Source: Verrucomicrobiales bacterium (GTDB taxonomy: Bacteria; Verrucomicrobiota; Verrucomicrobiia; Limisphaerales; Palsa-1400). Taken from it: a stretch of 32,751 nucleotides of DNA. The notes under the pieces were generated by a model that was not told the origin of the DNA, searched no databases, and worked only from the letters and a program-made list of their open reading frames with translations. A program made the translations under genes and the position numbers. Below are positions 32,315 through 32,751 of this stretch, piece by piece (position 1 is the stretch's first letter; each line of letters opens with the position of its first letter). Location of the stretch: assembly GCA_003138485.1 (NCBI GenBank), contig PLGF01000165.1, forward strand, positions 29,015 through 61,765, given 5' to 3'.

Positions 32315-32751
32315 ATGCAAATTCGCAGACAATCATGGGCCATCGCCGCACTATTACTTATCACTTTCTGTTGGCTTGGTTTCGTTGCTGTAGGCTTCGG
32401 GGCACTTTTTAAAGGCCTTGGAAGAGTGAATTTCCCTGTGGCAACTAGGTTCGCTGTCGGGTATGGGCCAATCGCTTTTCCAATTTTCGGCATTGTGGCG
32501 GCTGCGGCCATCATCCTGTCGGAGGTTCGAGGCCGCAATCCATGGGTGCAACTGGCTCTGACCGCCCTTTTCGTGCTCCTCATTCTCTGGGCGGTCAGTG
32601 GGATTTTTCTCGGAGGGAGCTTTATGGGACCCGCTATTCGGACTTTCCGGCTGGATACATCGCACCGCGCGACAGCATCCTTGTTCCATGCTGGACGCCA
32701 CTGGCGCGAATATAGGGGTCAAACCGTACTAGAGGGTGTTAGGGAATTCGA
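32315..32751 (+). CDS. hypothetical membrane protein, partial at right edge
   Basis: An open frame begins at ATG 32315 (an in-frame GTG at 32297 is possible) and runs to the window edge without a stop, giving at least 145 residues. Three hydrophobic segments are clear: about 8-30 (WAIAALLLITFCWLGFVAVG), about 50-67 (YGPIAFPIFGIVAAAAIIL) and about 77-100 (VQLALTALFVLLILWAVSGI). The soluble part after residue 105 has no recognisable motif. Complementary-strand frames over the same bases lack such a pattern. Three well-formed helices make a real gene likely, but no family is recognised. Confidence 0.6.
   Translation, partial: MQIRRQSWAIAALLLITFCWLGFVAVGFGALFKGLGRVNFPVATRFAVGYGPIAFPIFGIVAAAAIILSEVRGRNPWVQLALTALFVLLILWAVSGIFLGGSFMGPAIRTFRLDTSHRATASLFHAGRHWREYRGQTVLEGVREF

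Noticed and set aside
32062..32412. A 116-codon plus-strand open frame
   Set aside because: It covers a hairpin and overlaps the start of the better-supported three-helix membrane protein in another frame; its composition is not protein-like.
1..32751. CRISPR array, tRNA, rRNA, phage or integrase genes
   Set aside because: No regularly spaced repeats, cloverleaf-like segments, rRNA signatures or recombinase motifs were seen.

Overview
The window reads as chromosome of a GC-rich, Gram-negative environmental bacterium, most likely a Verrucomicrobiota member near Pedosphaera/Limisphaerales. That placement is an inference. It rests on a GuaB3-type IMP dehydrogenase, FG-GAP secreted proteins, a divergent ExbD, a proline-rich SppA, and intergenic islands of foldback repeats and degenerate repeats of the 'ctctgcggctctgc' and 'cacggatggacacggat' kind. 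No 16S rRNA or other phylogenetic marker is present. I found no tRNA, rRNA, CRISPR array or phage.

Layout. (1) 1-5,1 kb, minus strand: two FG-GAP/VCBS repeat proteins run directly into an ABC-2 exporter (ATPase and permease), with junctions of 2, -4 and -8 bp, upstream of a foldback repeat at 89-250. (2) 5.2-9.8 kb, minus strand: an ExbB/ExbD/TonB-like trio with 4-bp ATGA overlaps, a small zinc-ribbon membrane protein, guaB3, and a membrane protein with an extracytoplasmic C-terminal domain. A 46-bp duplicate of that last gene's 3' end lies in front of it. (3) 9.9-11.2 kb, plus strand: hypoxanthine phosphoribosyltransferase, then a DUF433/DUF5615 toxin-antitoxin pair whose toxin is frameshifted. 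(4) 11.75-14.4 kb, plus strand: a compact cassette of hotdog thioesterase, phenylacetate-CoA ligase, tandem ACT protein and PaaI-type thioesterase. (5) 14.46-15.56 kb: a DNA methyltransferase broken by a C9 tract exactly inside its catalytic SPPY motif, followed by what may be a restriction-gene remnant. (6) 15.6-19.1 kb, plus strand: SppA, an M24 peptidase and HtpX, three proteases, with a dipeptide epimerase converging on htpX. (7) 20.25-20.47 kb: a MITE-like element with 24-bp terminal inverted repeats and 7-bp flanking direct repeats, just before purH. (8) 22.1-28.6 kb, minus strand: an exopolysaccharide export module (FHA membrane protein, Wza-like lipoprotein, Wzc-like tyrosine kinase, outer-membrane beta-barrel) and an ArnT/PMT-like membrane glycosyltransferase. 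(9) 28.6-31.3 kb, minus strand: an NtrC-family regulator and its PAS histidine kinase. (10) 31.3-32.3 kb: a gene-free repeat island, then a membrane protein that runs off the right edge.

How the genes fit together. Purine metabolism is spread over three loci (guaB3, hpt, purH). The envelope dominates the rest: proton-motive-force energisation, surface protein and polysaccharide export, membrane proteolysis, and cell-wall dipeptide recycling. The decayed or switched-off genes (toxin, methyltransferase, possible restriction remnant) are all defence or addiction modules and sit within 5 kb of each other, while neighbouring metabolic genes are intact. This favours real decay or phase switching over random sequencing error, although homopolymer error cannot be excluded from sequence alone. 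I see no complete novel system. The best leads are the C-tract methyltransferase, the MITE with its duplicated target, the FG-GAP/ABC operon and the ExbBD variant lacking the canonical proton-channel aspartate.
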